From NCBI GenBank assembly GCA_963693085.1, contig OY856409.1, positions 1,335,227,915-1,335,291,914 of the forward strand: a stretch of DNA of 64,000 bases. The letters are read 5' to 3'. Position 1 is the stretch's first letter. Each line of letters opens with the position of its first letter. Positions 48,753-61,338 of this stretch are shown piece after piece. The position numbers and the translations under genes were made by a program. The notes beneath the pieces were generated by a model, which had not been told where the DNA came from, searched no databases, and saw only the letters and a program-made list of their open reading frames with translations. The stretch is from Alisma plantago-aquatica. Lineage: Eukaryota; Streptophyta; Magnoliopsida; Alismatales; Alismataceae.

Positions 48753-51700
48753 CTACACCTAGTTAATGTCACTAAGTTTCAACAACGTGGGTGGCGGTTC
48801 ACAGTTCTCCTAAGTCAAAGAATATAGTGGTCCAGACTGAACTATGGTTAGATAAAACGTCATGTTTAATAATTAACATGGCAGCTAAAGAGATAGGTAT
48901 ACATGTTTTTTCACTACAAACATTTACAATTGACACCTACTGACCAAGCACGCTTTTTATGATTCCAAATTCATTTTTTTATTTAAATTATACTTTGTAT
49001 CCATACAACATCCAAGCAAGCAAGAGCTGAGCTTATATTATCTTCCACATTCTCCCACATGGCAAAATAATATCAAAATGTCAATAAGAGTAGTGCAGGC
49101 ACGTAAAAGTATTCACAACCCTTCAGGCGACATGGCAGGTGGTGCATGACACTCCATTTTTCTGTATGATGCGTTGGGTGGGGGTGGGGGGAGTGGTGGT
49201 ACTGGTTGGCATTGCTACCTGATAAAAGAAATCATCTTAATGCATCTCGAACTCAATATAAATTTTGACATACAGCACCTGCTCCGTTTCAATGACCAAC
49301 TTACTTCAAAGTTTACAGACTTCAACTTCCAAACTTGGCAAAACTTAAAATTATATGCCTTTTACCCATGTGAGTGCGTTATCCAGAAAGCTACACCTAG
49401 ACCTTTATAAGAAGCTAGAAAAACCACCTCATAACCAGTCAGCTTGAACATCAGCCTCCTATAATACAATCCCTTGCTAAGGTCATTTTCTGAGCTAGAA
49501 GAAAGGTCATAGTACTAAGCATCATCAACATGGTGATTAATCCTCGATGTTGTCCATGTCCATGGCTATCGACGTCGAAACCCGGTAAACTTCCACGGTA
49601 CATTTTGTCACCTATTTGTCGACATGTATCGATGACTTTGGCCTGATTGTAGATGACAACAGCCCAGCTTAATTAATGGAGAAGGGTGTTGTCAGATTAC
49701 AGGTTCGTTGAGTCGGTTTGGAATTCAATACGGGATAAGGAGCGAAAGGCAATCGGAGACAAGTCAAGTTCAGTAAGAAATTGGATAGATAGATTCGTGA
49801 GTAGTGTAATCATAAAACAGGAGCGGTGACAGGATTGGTAATCTACTCTTCATGGGTACCGGAGATCGTCTCCTCGACTGTTAGGTTCAGTGTTCATCGT
49901 CACTTGAGTACAAATATGGTCGTCCTGGCTCCCATGCTGCAAACATCCCCCGCTTCGTGCTTTTCTTTCTTTCCTCGTGGGCAGGAAGCACACCAGCAGC
50001 GTGCGTTGCGTGATTCCACTGTGTTTTTTGCTTAATGGGTGGACAGTTGACCGAAAGAGGAATTCGATTCGCCCGGCCAACAGGCTAAGGCGTGCTTATC
50101 TTGTGTAACAACACTACAGAGCGAGTGGCTCTTCTAGTCGGGCAGCTATGTGACAGCACTCCAGAAAAAGCGGCGCTTTTGTGTAACATGCTATGGTCTC
50201 AACACCCTTACAAGGTAGTGATTAGTTTCACGCGCTCTAAGCCCGTGCACAGTTAGGAAGATTGGCCGCCCAATCTCATATGGTGGGTATCTAAGCTCCT
50301 GACTCGAAGATGATCTTTATTCCCAGCCATAGTCATCCGAAACTGTGGAATCAACCCCCGCATAAAGAGAGGACTAAACTATACGCAGCGTACGGTTGGC
50401 AATGGGAAGTCGGTCACATATTTGTAAGACCACGCGTCAATATGTCATGGATTATGCCATCGATGAAAGGAAAGTGTGGTAAATCGAATTGCAGCGAAGG
50501 AGGAGTCCAGACTGAAAGTGGTTGAGTGGAGTAGGCCGTTGACTTATTGGGAAATAAAAAACAATCTTGTCAGTGATACTTGTAGTTGTTGAATACATAG
50601 TGAAGGCTTAGAGAAGCTTGATAGGAAACCAATCTTGACCTAGAAGTAAGATTTTTTATCCAGAGACTAGTATATATATCCCTTTACAAAATCTACCACA
50701 AGATTTGGTGTAGGCCAAATACCATTTCACATCCTTTATTTTAAAAATAAAAGCATGCTTTTGTTAATCTAACGTTATTTATACTGTAATTCATGTAAAT
50801 ATAGGACCTATAGTACATAATAGAAAAATGTAAGTTTTAAGCATTTCATATTGAACATGCATGGATTTCTTTTTTCAGAAAAAAAATGATGTTTATGATT
50901 GAATTCCCTCATAATATCACTACTTTCTAGCTTTTTTACATCGAAGTTTTACTCAGCAACTTCCTCAGAGTTTCTTCGAAGTTCCCATAAACTTCCACTT
51001 CCACACCTACCGGAGTCGACACGAAGTCTATGCCCGATACAATTACTTTCTATGTTCTAGGTAATACAAGCTTGTGATTTATATGCTCCTATTTGCAAAT
51101 ACTTTTTCCAATCTGTAGTTCAACGGTTCGGGAGGCGGGATTTGTGCCCACTTCTCCACGGCTCGGTCCCAAGCAAACCTGACTCGATAGTGGAGGCGAC
51201 TAACAACTAGCAACACTCTGGTTTCACCAGGATGCTGCTTGCTCCTGCATCAAAGCCCATCATCAACATCAATGGGGAGAGATTGGAAAGAGGTGATAAG
51301 TGTGCATGCATTCTGGTTTGTATCCGATTCGATTCGTTCACACTGAAGTCAGGGGCGCTTATTTTCATATATAGACTATTGGAGGTCTTGTTGGGCATAA
51401 GCTAGAAGTAGTTTTATATAACTGAATGTAATTAACTTGGCATACGAATGCATACAGAAAATTCGACAACAATTTAATCTGTGACCACACAAGAATTGGC
51501 ATGCTAACTTGGAGTTTTAATTTGCAAGAAGAGGTCCTGAGAATTAGTGAAACATTAGAGACATCCAGTAAGTTTGATACAAAGTGCTATATATTGTGTG
51601 GCTGAACTGTAACATGTACGATGTTTTCAACCCCACAAAAGTCATGACCATTCGGTCATTTGGGCCGAGCTCCATAAACTATTTGTCATCCAGTAAATTT

Positions 51701-52569
51701 TATGTAATGTTTATTAAGCTGACTACAAACTTTAGTTTGTTTTTTTTCCAACATCGCAAAATGTAGTTGGTAAATTTTCATAAAGTTGAAATCACCAGAA
51801 TTAAAAATATAACCGAAAGTGTGTTTCAGTGACAAGAAAAGTAAGCTAAAAGTAACAAACAACTGAAACGAAATGCTGTAAAAAAGACCAATATTTCCAC
51901 AAAGGATAAAGCTGCTACCTGCTAGTTACCCTAATTAAAAACAGTGGAAAAGCTAGACTAGTCTCAGTGTGAATCAACTAATCCTGACGGACGAAGATCT
52001 CCTAGTTGTAACAAATGTGCAGTACTCAGTTTTCCTTCCATACATGCAATTTCACCACAAGATCATGAGAAACTTGGTGATGGAACCAACTGCCAAGATG
52101 TCACTGCAAAAGATATAGCATGATTCACATTAATATTAGATAGGTGCCAGAAAGTGGATTTCTACAAATTAGCTCCAGCTCATCGTGTTTTACTCCCTAC
52201 AAGAATCATTTTGCATTAAACTACAAACTCCAAGATTAGGTCAGCCAAACTGCCTGAGATCATGATAACCAGGAAATGCCAGCTCAAAATGAAACTAGCT
52301 ACTTCTGTAGGAAATTTTTGATATTTTCCAAAATGGAGTTTGATCCTTTCGTCTAGGCCTATATTACTGCTTTGTCTATTGTCCCACATAAGAATTTGAC
52401 AGACGCTTATTCTGGAATCGTACAATCAAGTAACAATGGGTTCGAGGCACATCACACCCCAGCCATGTTGTAGGCGAGAGAATGTTTAGCAGTAAAGAAA
52501 CAAGGTGTCAACAAGATGGATGTGGCAGAAATGTGAATGTTAAGATTTTAATTATAAGTAGATATTAAG
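48753..52569. other. Intergenic or intronic, no gene seen
   Basis: Mixed sequence, less AT-rich than the middle of the window, with no frame over 85 codons. A minus-strand frame at 51207-51398 has no domain or splice sites that I can defend. Confidence 0.35.
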
Positions 52570-52862
52570 ATATATGTGTGAGAAAATAAGAAAAATCGAC
52601 CTTCAAAATAATAATATAAGAAGTAAAGTGTGGATCCATGGCAATGTTATAGAGACCAGCATAGTTAAAAGAGGAAGAGGCGGGTCAAAATCAAATCGGG
52701 GAGAGTTGACAAGGAGAGATTTACAATCACATTACAATTTTATGAGAATATTACCCATAACAAAGCTGACAGGAAAAGAAGGATCCATATAGCTGACCTC
52801 TACATGGTTGGGAGTTAGGCTTAGATAATTTGATGGTGACGATAATGGATAATGATGATGAT
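52570..52862 (+). pseudogene. RTE-clade LINE relic, 3' end
   Basis: The frame at 52574-52792 contains KRGRGGSK, RRDL and KLTGKEGSI. These match in order the C-terminal stretch of plant RTE reverse transcriptases (KRGRGRPK, RxDL, WKRRIH). It is followed by GGATCCATATAGCTGACCTC, TTGGGAGTTAGGCTTAG and a tail of imperfect ATG repeats, the hallmark RTE 3' end. It is 5'-truncated. The orientation is opposite to that of the second relic at 55.1-56.0 kb. Confidence 0.75.
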
Positions 52863-54478
52863 TTCTAAATCTAATATAAGAATATCTTGTAAAGTAAATG
52901 GTCTTTCCTAATCCTACAGAAATTAGTTAAGTATTCAATCTCTCGCTGCCTTAGGACTTCTTTGGCAAACATAATGCTGAATTGAGGAACTGATTGGTAA
53001 AATCATATAATTTCCTGCTGGCTGGGCCCTTTATCAACAGTTAGGGTATGGGTCGAAGCATCTGAAATCCCAGTAGTTACATACAAAATATAAATCCAAT
53101 TTAGTAACTAATATCTACTTTTGGTATTTGTTCCAGTATTTCCGCAAAGCGAGTGACGAGATTTAGAATCACGCCTGGTTTGGCAGAACTGGAAAAACCC
53201 GCCTGATCTCTGCTGCCAGCTGCTTTAACAGTCCGCGCTTGACCGAAATGGTTGATTTTTGTGGCCAACACCAAAAACACGGCTGGAATTAAATACCATT
53301 CCAATACAAGACTGCCTGGATTTCAAAAGTTTGCTCCCAAACGGCCCTTTAGGAGCTCGTGAGTATTATCCTGCTCTAAATAGAAACATACGTGTACCTC
53401 AGCTAGTCATCTGGAGTCCTATGAATCCGACTTCAAGAAAAGAAAATCATTTAGGTTCTACGATAATTTGCCAGGGTACTTCAGGGTACTACCTCCTTCA
53501 AGCTCATGAAACTTGTGTCTTATGATCAAGAAATGTGGTGGTCCTGATACGAAACTGGGAAGATAACAACATAGGTACTAAGAGTAAGATATTGACTTCA
53601 AGAATGTTCAAGGTCAATTCTTTGACAACAGAGAGAATTTCGTCCTTGTGAAGTTTGGTCTCCGGCTTGTACTGCCTAGTTTTCTGGAAGTTTCACATAT
53701 AAGTTTTTGCAGGCAGCAAGAACATTAGAAGACTATTCCCAGAAACTTGAACGGCAAATCAATCATGAATCAAGTATTACCATTATAAAATGATTAACGA
53801 GTTAAATCAATAGCAGTTACTGCATCACTAGAGAAAATAAGAAATCATCTAACCGTGCCAGAAAGAAAATCACATGACAAGACTCCTTTTTGGATGGAGA
53901 AGCTGAGGGGTCCTTTGTGGGAGGTAAAACCGGTCTCTAATTGGTGGTGGCTGCAGCGTGCCAGACTGAACCCAATCTTTAAGCTCCTCGCCTTTGGGCT
54001 ATACTTGAGATGGGGAAGCCCCTTGGGTGTTCATGGGGTTTGTTAGAAGTAAAGGAGTACTTAATCCTATGCAAGATGGGCATGTGTCTATAAGCATAAC
54101 CAAATCAGAGTCCAAGATATCAAAGGGCCGATAGAATTCGGTCAGGTCTAGCATATCATTAGGGTTATGTCCACCTCTCCTATATATGGGTCCAATAGAC
54201 TTTCGGTCAGGTCTCGGATATCTCTAGGGTTGTGTCCACCTCTCCTAAATGTAGGAGAGGGCTTCTCGTGTATCAAACAGATTTATCATAAAGTTTATCA
54301 TAGGAATAGGACAAAGTACTTACACTTCAGTTAGGTATATCCAAAAAACAAATCGCCAGTACATGAGGCTTATCATAATTAGGAGCAAGAAGGCATTAAG
54401 CATGGGTCTTTGCAACATACAGAGTATAAAAATGTGTTAGGAAGCAAAGCCTTCAAGATTTCTTAAAGGAGTTGGTGA
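52863..54478. other. Intergenic; possible MITE near 53.13-53.35 kb
   Basis: No gene. 53131-53352 ends in CCAAACGGCCCTTTAGG and contains GTTTGGCAGAACTGGAAAAA, wording common in plant hAT and PIF-type MITEs. A clean terminal inverted repeat was not found. Confidence 0.3.
54131..54255. repeat. Tandem duplication, 65-bp period
   Basis: Two copies containing TTCGGTCAGGTCT, TAGGGTT(A/G)TGTCCACCTCTC and CTCCTA, the second shortened at its end. Confidence 0.8.
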
Positions 54479-54745
54479 TGAGGGACAAGTCCCACTCCTA
54501 AGTGAAAAAGCCTAATAATGCATCCAATTGGGATTTATTAGTTCTTTTATTTATTCTGTTGTGCTTTAAGATTTAATACACAAAATTCAAATTTAGGATC
54601 TAAGTGAAAAATAGGGACTTATCTGTGAGTTCTAAGTTTAGTTAGTTTATTTACGTTATATTTGGTTATTAATTAGGTCATTAATCACAACTATCAGGAC
54701 ACTTGGGGTTTCAATCTTTTCTTACAGATACCAGCCTCAGGGTGT
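54479..54745 (+). repeat. Copia-like LTR with decayed primer site (copy 1)
   Basis: It starts TGAGGGACAAGTCCCA, a usual copia LTR opening, and ends TCTTACA at 54726. GATACCAGCCTCAGGG follows where copy 2 (61805-62060) has GATACTGGTATCAGGG. The two copies align along their whole length (GGGACTT, TTAATCxCAA, TTTCAATCTTTT). No pol follows. Confidence 0.55.
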
Positions 54746-54759
54746 ATGTCCGAGCTAAG

Positions 54760-54935
54760 GGTGAGAATAATTTGGTCATAACTGATTGACTAAATGGTTG
54801 ATTCGGCTATGATTATTTTTGTTAGGACAATTTCGTTAACTCGGCCGATTTGGTGAATTTGTTTTGGTTAATTAGCTTAACAATGAATAGGTTGGTTTAA
54901 AAATTTTGTTTGATTAGCCTAATTAATCGATTTTT
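54760..54935. repeat. GGTTAAT-word element
   Basis: GGTTGATTCGG, TTCGTTAACTCGGCCG, GGTTAATTAG and TAATTAATCGATT recur. It has the same style as 57005-57190. Such GGTTAA/TTCGG strings are common in small plant DNA elements. No ends were found. Confidence 0.4.
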
Positions 54936-55063
54936 CACAGATCATCTATAGAAAATTTCTCCTACACACTACATAGTTATACTTTGATTTCAATAAAACC
55001 TCCCAGTTTATATAGTGATACTTTATTATCTATATATTTATATGCAATATTACTATGCTTCCT

Positions 55064-56027
55064 TCATCATCATCATCTAAGCCTCAATCCCAAGCATGTT
55101 GGGGTCGGCTATATGGATCCTTCTTTTCCAATCAGCTACTAAGATTAAAATGTAAAGATTCAAAATCTCTTTCTAAGCTCTTCCCAAGTTAATTTAGGTC
55201 TGTCTTTGCTTCTTTTACTTGTGTTTGACTCAATAACCTTGCTTAGAATAGGTGTATTTGTCGGTCTAAGTTACACATGATACCATCTTAGACGGCACTC
55301 ACGCAACTTGTCCTCAATGCTCACCACCCCCCACTTTGTTCCCGACATAGTCATTCCTTAAACGATCTTTTCTTGTCTTCCCACACATCCATCTCAGGAT
55401 ACGCATTTCAGCCACATCGATCTAGTTGAGAGCTTGTTTCATTGCCCAACACTCACTACATGTAACATGGATGGTCGTATAGTTGTTCTATAAAGCTTTT
55501 TTTTAATCTGTGAGGGATCTTCTGGTCACATACTACTCCAGATGCACTCTTCCATTTCAACCATCATATTGTGATCCTGTGAAAAACATCACCCTCTCTT
55601 TCAATAATAGAACCCAAGTAACAAAACTTATCACATATCGGTACATCCATTCCATCCAACTTGACCCCGCCACTCAAAGAGTCTAGATTGGCAAAATTGC
55701 AATGCATATATTGATTTTGCTTCTCCTGATCATAAATCCACTAGATTCCAATGCATTTCTTCAAAGTTCTAATTTATCATTCAATATATTTTTTCTTTAA
55801 TCAATCAACACAATATCATAAGTCAATAACATGAACCAAGGGATATCATCTTGAACATGCTTTGTCAACTCATCTATAATAGGAACAAAATGATATGGAT
55901 TGAGTGTCGATCCTTGATGTACCCCAACAATGATAGGAGAAATAGGTGTCTCTCCTCCAGGAATCCTAACACTTACAGTTGAGTCATCATGCATGTCTTT
56001 AATCAGGGCAATGTATTGGACTGGCAC
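55064..56027 (-). pseudogene. RTE-clade LINE reverse transcriptase relic, 5'-truncated
   Basis: Minus strand. The frame 56027-55797 reads YIALIKDMHD, VRIPGGETPISP, GVHQGSTLNPYHF, DELTKHVQDDIPWFMLLTYDIVLID, which is RT domains 3-5 with LTYD at the place of the catalytic FADD (decayed). Further on, in broken frames, follow the VKLDG, YLGS, MRILRWMCG- and IEDKLRE-like stretches typical of the RTE C-terminus. The 3' end is GGATCCATATAGCCGACCCC, TTGGGATTGAGGCTTAG and (ATG)n at 55064-55080. Stops and frameshifts are present. Confidence 0.9.
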
Positions 56028-56054
56028 ACCCTAGCTTAAAAAGCTAGTTCGGGA

Positions 56055-56620
56055 AAGTATTTTCTTAGATCTATGTATAAATGTCCCATTTATTCTAATT
56101 AAATGCTAACACTAGACTTATACAAGTTTTGATTTGTAAGTTTCTAACCTACAACCATAAGTTTTAAGTTCGAATTTGTAACTTGTGAGTTTGTAAGTTA
56201 GTATAGTTTAACAAACTTGACAAATCTGTTCATTCACTCACTCATCTGTCATCAAGACATGGATCCCAACTTGACCACTAAGCATATGAGTTTATTACAT
56301 AATCTAGTGTGTTTATGTCTAAACATTGTATTTGCAAAATTTCATAACTTAATTCCTTCGTCTGAACATCAAAATTTTCATCAAAATTATGTCAAAATAG
56401 TTTAGCTTCTGTCATTTTCAAATCTAGGAGACCCCCCCATACCCAATATGAAATATTAGTGCATATTTGAGTAGATCTTGGCGTTTATGTCGTCCTAGTA
56501 AATTTTCATGATTTAATTCACTCACTTTGGCGTCAAAATTTGTTAGGGCCGTAAATATTGAATTTTTTTACGAAATTTTTGTTTCCGAGCCATCATATAC
56601 CACATTAAAAATGGACATTT
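56055..56620 (+). repeat. Inverted-repeat partner 1 (570 bp)
   Basis: Collinear with the reverse complement of 59796-60365. Shared text includes CAAGACATGGATCCCA, TGCAAAATTTCATAACTTAAT, ATTTGAGTAGATCTT and AAATTTTCATGATTTAAT. The frame 56217-56405 has a partner on the other strand in copy 2. They share HQDMDP, KH, LVC.CLNIVFAKFHNLIP and VKIV. This may be coding in origin or simply conserved DNA. Confidence 0.75.
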
Positions 56621-57004
56621 AAATTTTCATTTTATGGTTTGTATCATCTGGGCCGCGATAGGTGGCTACTGCTATTGTTGTCGCTAGTGGGTGGGTTGAC
56701 GACTGTAAGGGTGGGGGAGTTGTGGATGGAGGAAAGACAGAGGGGCCTCATGCAGGATGGAAGACAAAGAATGAACCTAAGATGATATTGTAGGAACTAT
56801 ATACGCAGATCACTTCTCTTCACGGATATGATTCATTCTAAGCCTAGGATTGAGGAATAATTAGCGATTGATGGTATATAGGGCTAGGCCAAGCCAAAGT
56901 TTGGCTATTTTCCATGTGGGGGGTCCTAGGATCTAGGTCTCAAATTCTAAGTAACCAGTAGTTGGAGCCAATTCCATACAGGTTAGAAATTAATAATAAC
57001 CACC

Positions 57005-57190
57005 TACTCGGAGGGGTGGGCATTCAATTAAATTTTCAGTTAACGGTTAATTCAGTTTCGATTAATCGGTTAATTTGCGATCCTAGGTTGTAGTCATTAA
57101 CCTAATCAAAATAGGTTTTGTTAATATGTTTACGGTTAATTCGTTAATGTTTAGTTTCGTCGATTAACTTGGTTAACCAAACAACACTTG
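57005..57190. repeat. GGTTAAT-word element, second occurrence
   Basis: GGGGTGGGCATTCAATTAAA opens a stretch with repeated CGGTTAAT, AACGGTTAAT, GATTAATCGGTTAAT and GGTTAACC words in both orientations. Confidence 0.45.
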
Positions 57191-57289
57191 TATATTAGTA
57201 TTGGTGGAAAATATGCATTAAAATATAATCAATTATGGAAGCATAATAATATGCATAAACTCTGCCTCTATTTTTCGTACATCCTATGG

Positions 57290-57525
57290 AAATGTAGTGG
57301 TTTCTATACCATTTTGCAAAATTATGGCCCAAACTAGGCTTTTGAAGCGAAATTTGCCTATGTTTAGCAAAATTTTGCACCTAGGGGCAAAATTACATCC
57401 TTTTCCTATGTTTATGCATTTTGATGTCCGATATTATGCTTCGGTGTCATTGGGAAAAAATCAAAATTTGCAAGTGAAATTTTGCCATTTTGGGTCAAAA
57501 TTTTGTTCCATGCTTCAAACAAAAT
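57290..57525. repeat. Repeat shared in direct orientation with 60560-60740
   Basis: Shared wording: CAAAATTA(T/C)GG(C/T)CCAAA(C/T)T(A/G)GGCTT, GATGTCCGA, TTCGGTGTC / TTCTGATGTC, and (A/T)TTCCATG(C/G)TT. Non-coding. It lies just beyond the inverted repeats but in direct, not inverted, orientation. Confidence 0.5.
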
Positions 57526-57957
57526 TGTCCACCACCAGCCCTTGGAGTCTCTAGCTACGAACCACGAGCAGCAAACACAGTGTCACATGTTTGGCTATCG
57601 CGAACAATAGTCGTGAGTTGTCGCTCGGTCACTACAGCCTCTAGTGGTTTCACCTCAAGCAATCGTCACAAGGATTGTATGGACAAGCAACAACAGCAGA
57701 ATCAACACCACTAACAACAACAACAAGATTGCAAGTCACCGCCATTGCCATGAGCAACACCTGAGGATGTTGCCCTTCCCTCTCTTTAAGTTTAGAAAAC
57801 ATTGCTTCGGGGGATCTGTCCTGAACCCCTAGGTATGAGGGAAGTGCCCCCTACTAACTCAAGAGGCATGAATCACACTTCCAGAGGACCAATATGAGAC
57901 CTTTTCCCTCGTAAGAGAGCCATCTATGGCAAATTGTTGCAAGTTATTATTTTATAG
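57526..57957. other. Intergenic, no gene seen
   Basis: Includes a CAA/ACA-rich patch (57690-57725). No domain. Confidence 0.4.
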
Positions 57958-58110
57958 TGTTCATTATTTATATGGGCCCAAATATGTTTGACCCATTAGG
58001 ATTGAGTCAAAGTCTCATTAGTTCCCTTCTCCACAATATATGAGCAGAGTGTTCAGCCTAATAAATCAATCAATTTGTCTTCTATTTCATATCTACGATG
58101 ATATTCGATC
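57958..58110 (+). repeat. Copia-like LTR piece (partner of 59697)
   Basis: It starts TGTTCATTATT and shares TATGTTTGACCCATTAGG and GAGTCA with 59697-59775 (TATGTTTGTCCCACTAGG). AATAAATCAATCAATTTGTC near its end is typical of the R-U5 part of copia LTRs. The end and primer site are not clear. Confidence 0.4.
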
Positions 58111-59686
58111 AAAGATCCAAAACCCTAGCCTCATGTAAGGAAGAATTAAACAAAGAATGCAAGTTGGTAGGCGGCCGCCTTCCCTTCCCTTCTTGGCCAC
58201 ACGCAAGTGTTCATGTCCACCCTATCACCACTATTGCTTCTCAATGTTGATCACATGTTTCTCCTATTACTGCAGACTACTCCCATCATGGTGTTCTTAT
58301 AGTCGTTTTGCGTTGCCTCCTTTTCTCACTACTATTGACGCCCTCCTCCTGCTTGTTGTCTTCTCTGCTATTGTAGGACGTGTATAGCTTCCCCTAAAGT
58401 TACATGTCACTACTCACGCCGGTGGGTTCAATCCCCTAAATGTCACTGCCTACCACTGGCTCGCCAGCTATGTGGTAGTCCTTTGTTGTCACGAAGACCT
58501 CCCTACCTTGTTGACATTGACACTTTCCTAGCGTTGTCGATTTTCCGTTCATACGGCATGTGATTAAATCACATAAAGTGTGGTCAAGGTCCTACTACCA
58601 TCGCAGCTCGATTTTGACATGTTGTGTGCCAAGTCACATGACTCATAGTCGTCATGATGCCCTAATTGTGACACACCATGTAGTTTATCACAGGATGTGC
58701 ATTGCTCTTGTCACCCCAACTATTATATGTTGTTTAGTCAGCCACACTACGTGTACCTTACCTCTCATACCTATTGTTGCATCAAGCTACAAACGACGTG
58801 TGGAAAAAAATCTAGGGGATTTACCCTCTAACCCCTGAGCAAGGGGTGACACCTCCCTGCAACCCTCAACCAACTCAGTACAACGTTGGGTTCACGCTTT
58901 AAAGGATGTGAATTAAGCCTCCATTGCAATATTATTATCTCTACATGCTACACCTTCCTCTCCCTTCTTATTTTTTTCTTCATTTTCTATTGGTGGCCCC
59001 TTCTTACACAATGACTCCCCACTCCTCTCCATCCTTAGATTGTTGCCTTCGCTCTCCACCCAACCACTCACTTCAATTTGTTTGTAGTCGGTGTGAGGAT
59101 CAGATATAGAGGAGAGAAGGGAAGAGGAGATAGTGATAATTATGCAAGGATTCATCTATCTGCCTATGGAGCTTCTACTTTGTTATCTGAGAGGGCCTCT
59201 GAAACTATGACATCTATGTTTACATTTTTGCACTCTTACTTATTTTGAAGTGGTGACATATGTTGTATCAATGCATGTTGTTTGTGCTTTAGGCATGTTG
59301 ACTTTCTATTACTTGTTTGTGCTACTTATGCACAAAGACTACTAATTATGTACCAACACTCATTAAGATCTACTACATGTGAAGTATGAACAAACACTGT
59401 CTGAACTACTCAACAACACTAGCAATTGAGATGAAACCACTTGCAATCTATCCATTGTTGTTTGTTAATGCTTCCAGTGATGCTTGTGTGTAATTGGAGT
59501 TGGTTTTTCTTGATTCTTCATGTCGATTCTATTTGCTTGAGGGAGAGTGTTGCAGTGCTTGAGTGTTGAATTTTGAGGTTCGAAGGGAGTAATATATTGT
59601 ATGGATTGAGTGTCATCAATTTTGCTTTTTGTGTATGTCATGTTTGTGTCTATATTGGCAAGTTGAGCATGGTATTCATGTTCCAG
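58111..59686. other. Non-coding interval between two LTR-like pieces
   Basis: If 57958 and 59697 are an LTR pair, this 1.6 kb would be the internal part of a small non-autonomous element. It is moderately GC-rich between 58150 and 58900. Frames reach 92 codons with no domain. Confidence 0.3.
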
Positions 59687-59775
59687 TTTGAGGGGGTGTT
59701 GATCATTATTAGTTATTGGGTTAATTATGTATATAGGCCAAGTATGTTTGTCCCACTAGGGTTTGAGTCATAGAA
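59687..59775 (+). repeat. Polypurine tract and start of a copia-like 3' LTR
   Basis: CAGTTTGAGGGGG at 59684-59696 is directly followed by TGTTGATCATTATTAG, the classical copia polypurine tract and LTR opening. The LTR is cut short by the inverted-repeat unit that begins near 59796. Confidence 0.55.
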
Positions 59776-59795
59776 TTAAATGTCAGATTTTGATG

Positions 59796-60365
59796 TATCT
59801 GATGGCCCAGAAACAAAACAAAAAATCGAAACTTCGATCATAAAATTTTGGAATTTATAGCGCTAACGATTCCCCACAACCAAAAAAGATTAAATCATGA
59901 AAATTTACCAAGACCTAAACAACAAGATCTACTCAAATATGCAATAACATTTCATATTGAATATGTGGGGGTGTCTCCCACATTTACAAGTGAAGGAAGC
60001 TGAACAATTTTGACAGAATTTTCATGGCGATTTTGATGGCAAAATGTAGGAATTAAGTTATGAAATTTTGCAAACACAATGTTTAAACATATACACACTA
60101 AAGTATATAGTAAATTTATATGTTTAGAGGTCAAGGTGGGATCCATGTCTTGATGAGAGTGCACAAATGAATAGAAATGTCAAGTCTGCTAGACAATTAG
60201 AATATTAAAAACTTCAAGTTACAGCTTAGAATTTAAAAACTTCAAGTTACAACTTAGAATTTAAAAACTTACAGTTACAAGTTACAAATCTACAAACTAC
60301 AACTTGTATAAGTCTAGTGTTAGCATATAAGTCGGTTACATGGGGCATTTATACATAGATCCAAG
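59796..60365 (-). repeat. Inverted-repeat partner 2 (570 bp)
   Basis: Reverse complement of 56055-56620. Within it, a unit of about 30 bp (TTAGAATTTAAAAACTTCAA, then GTTACA) is repeated about three times at 60203-60280; copy 1 shows only traces of it. The minus-strand frame 59952-60164 is the partner of 56217-56405. Confidence 0.75.
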
Positions 60366-61338
60366 AATGAACTTTATTATTTTTTAAATATTTCTCTAGA
60401 TCTCTACACAAGATGCAAAGATTGAAAAAGGTAATGTATAGATGGTCTAGGGATAGGGGAAGCATACCTTAGAATTAAGAGAAATAGCCTATACAAGCAA
60501 GAAATTCAAAAAAAATGCCAAAATACCCAAGATGTAGTATTAGCAGCCTTACGAACAAATTTCTTGAAATTTAAGTAGCGTTTTTGTGCCATTTCACAAA
60601 ATTACGGTCCAAATTGGGCTTAGATTAGTGTGTTTCGATGTCCGACCGCACGTTCTGATGTCCAATTGCAAAATGAAATTTCAAGCCAAATTTGGCAATT
60701 CGATCAAAATTTAATTCCATGGTTTGGTCCAAGTTGTATAAACCCCCTCTCCTATCTTCATTAGGTAAGGGTTTGGTCTAACAAAATCAGTTTATCTGCC
60801 CTTTATAACCCAGCTAAAATGAGTCGTTTGCAATGCTCCACTAGCATGCGCTCCTATATATATGATTTTGGAGGACTTGCATAAGATGGGGGCACCTGCA
60901 TCTCTAATTTTCACCATTGTGGATCATCAAATTGAAATTCACCAACACGGATCAATTGAAGATTGGTTGGATCTGCAACTCAGCTTGAGGAGATTTGAAA
61001 ATTGCCTCTAGTGATCAAATCTTTGATGATTCCAGTAAAAAGATCCATTATCACAAGAGAAAGGAAGAGAAGTACAAGAAGAAGGAGAAATAGCACAAAA
61101 GATCTAGTGACTCCTCCAACTATAGCTCCAATGAAGAATCTAGTAGAGAATCTGCTCAAGATCTTGTGGTGGTGGAGAATGCCATTTTTCTCTCATGGCA
61201 AGTTCAAATGAAGACTCAAATGAATTAATGTAAACTCACATACATGATTGAGTTGCGAAAACTTCTGGATATGTATCCTATATTGTGATTTGTATGGCTT
61301 CATGTTGCGAAACTTACCAAGATAGAACCTATTGTTAA
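60366..61338. other. Intergenic; repeat piece at 60560-60740 and a basic low-complexity relic
   Basis: 60560-60740 is the partner of 57290-57525. At about 61010-61150 the plus strand encodes a lysine-, serine- and glutamate-rich text (HYHKRKEEKYKKKEK, then a stop, then SSDSSNYSSNEESS) of the kind seen in linkers of Gag or of nuclear proteins. It is broken by a stop. Confidence 0.35.

Noticed and set aside
52025..52110. Possible minus-strand exon with acceptor TATCTTTTGCAG
   Set aside because: All three frames meet a stop before the possible donor at CAT/GTATGG.
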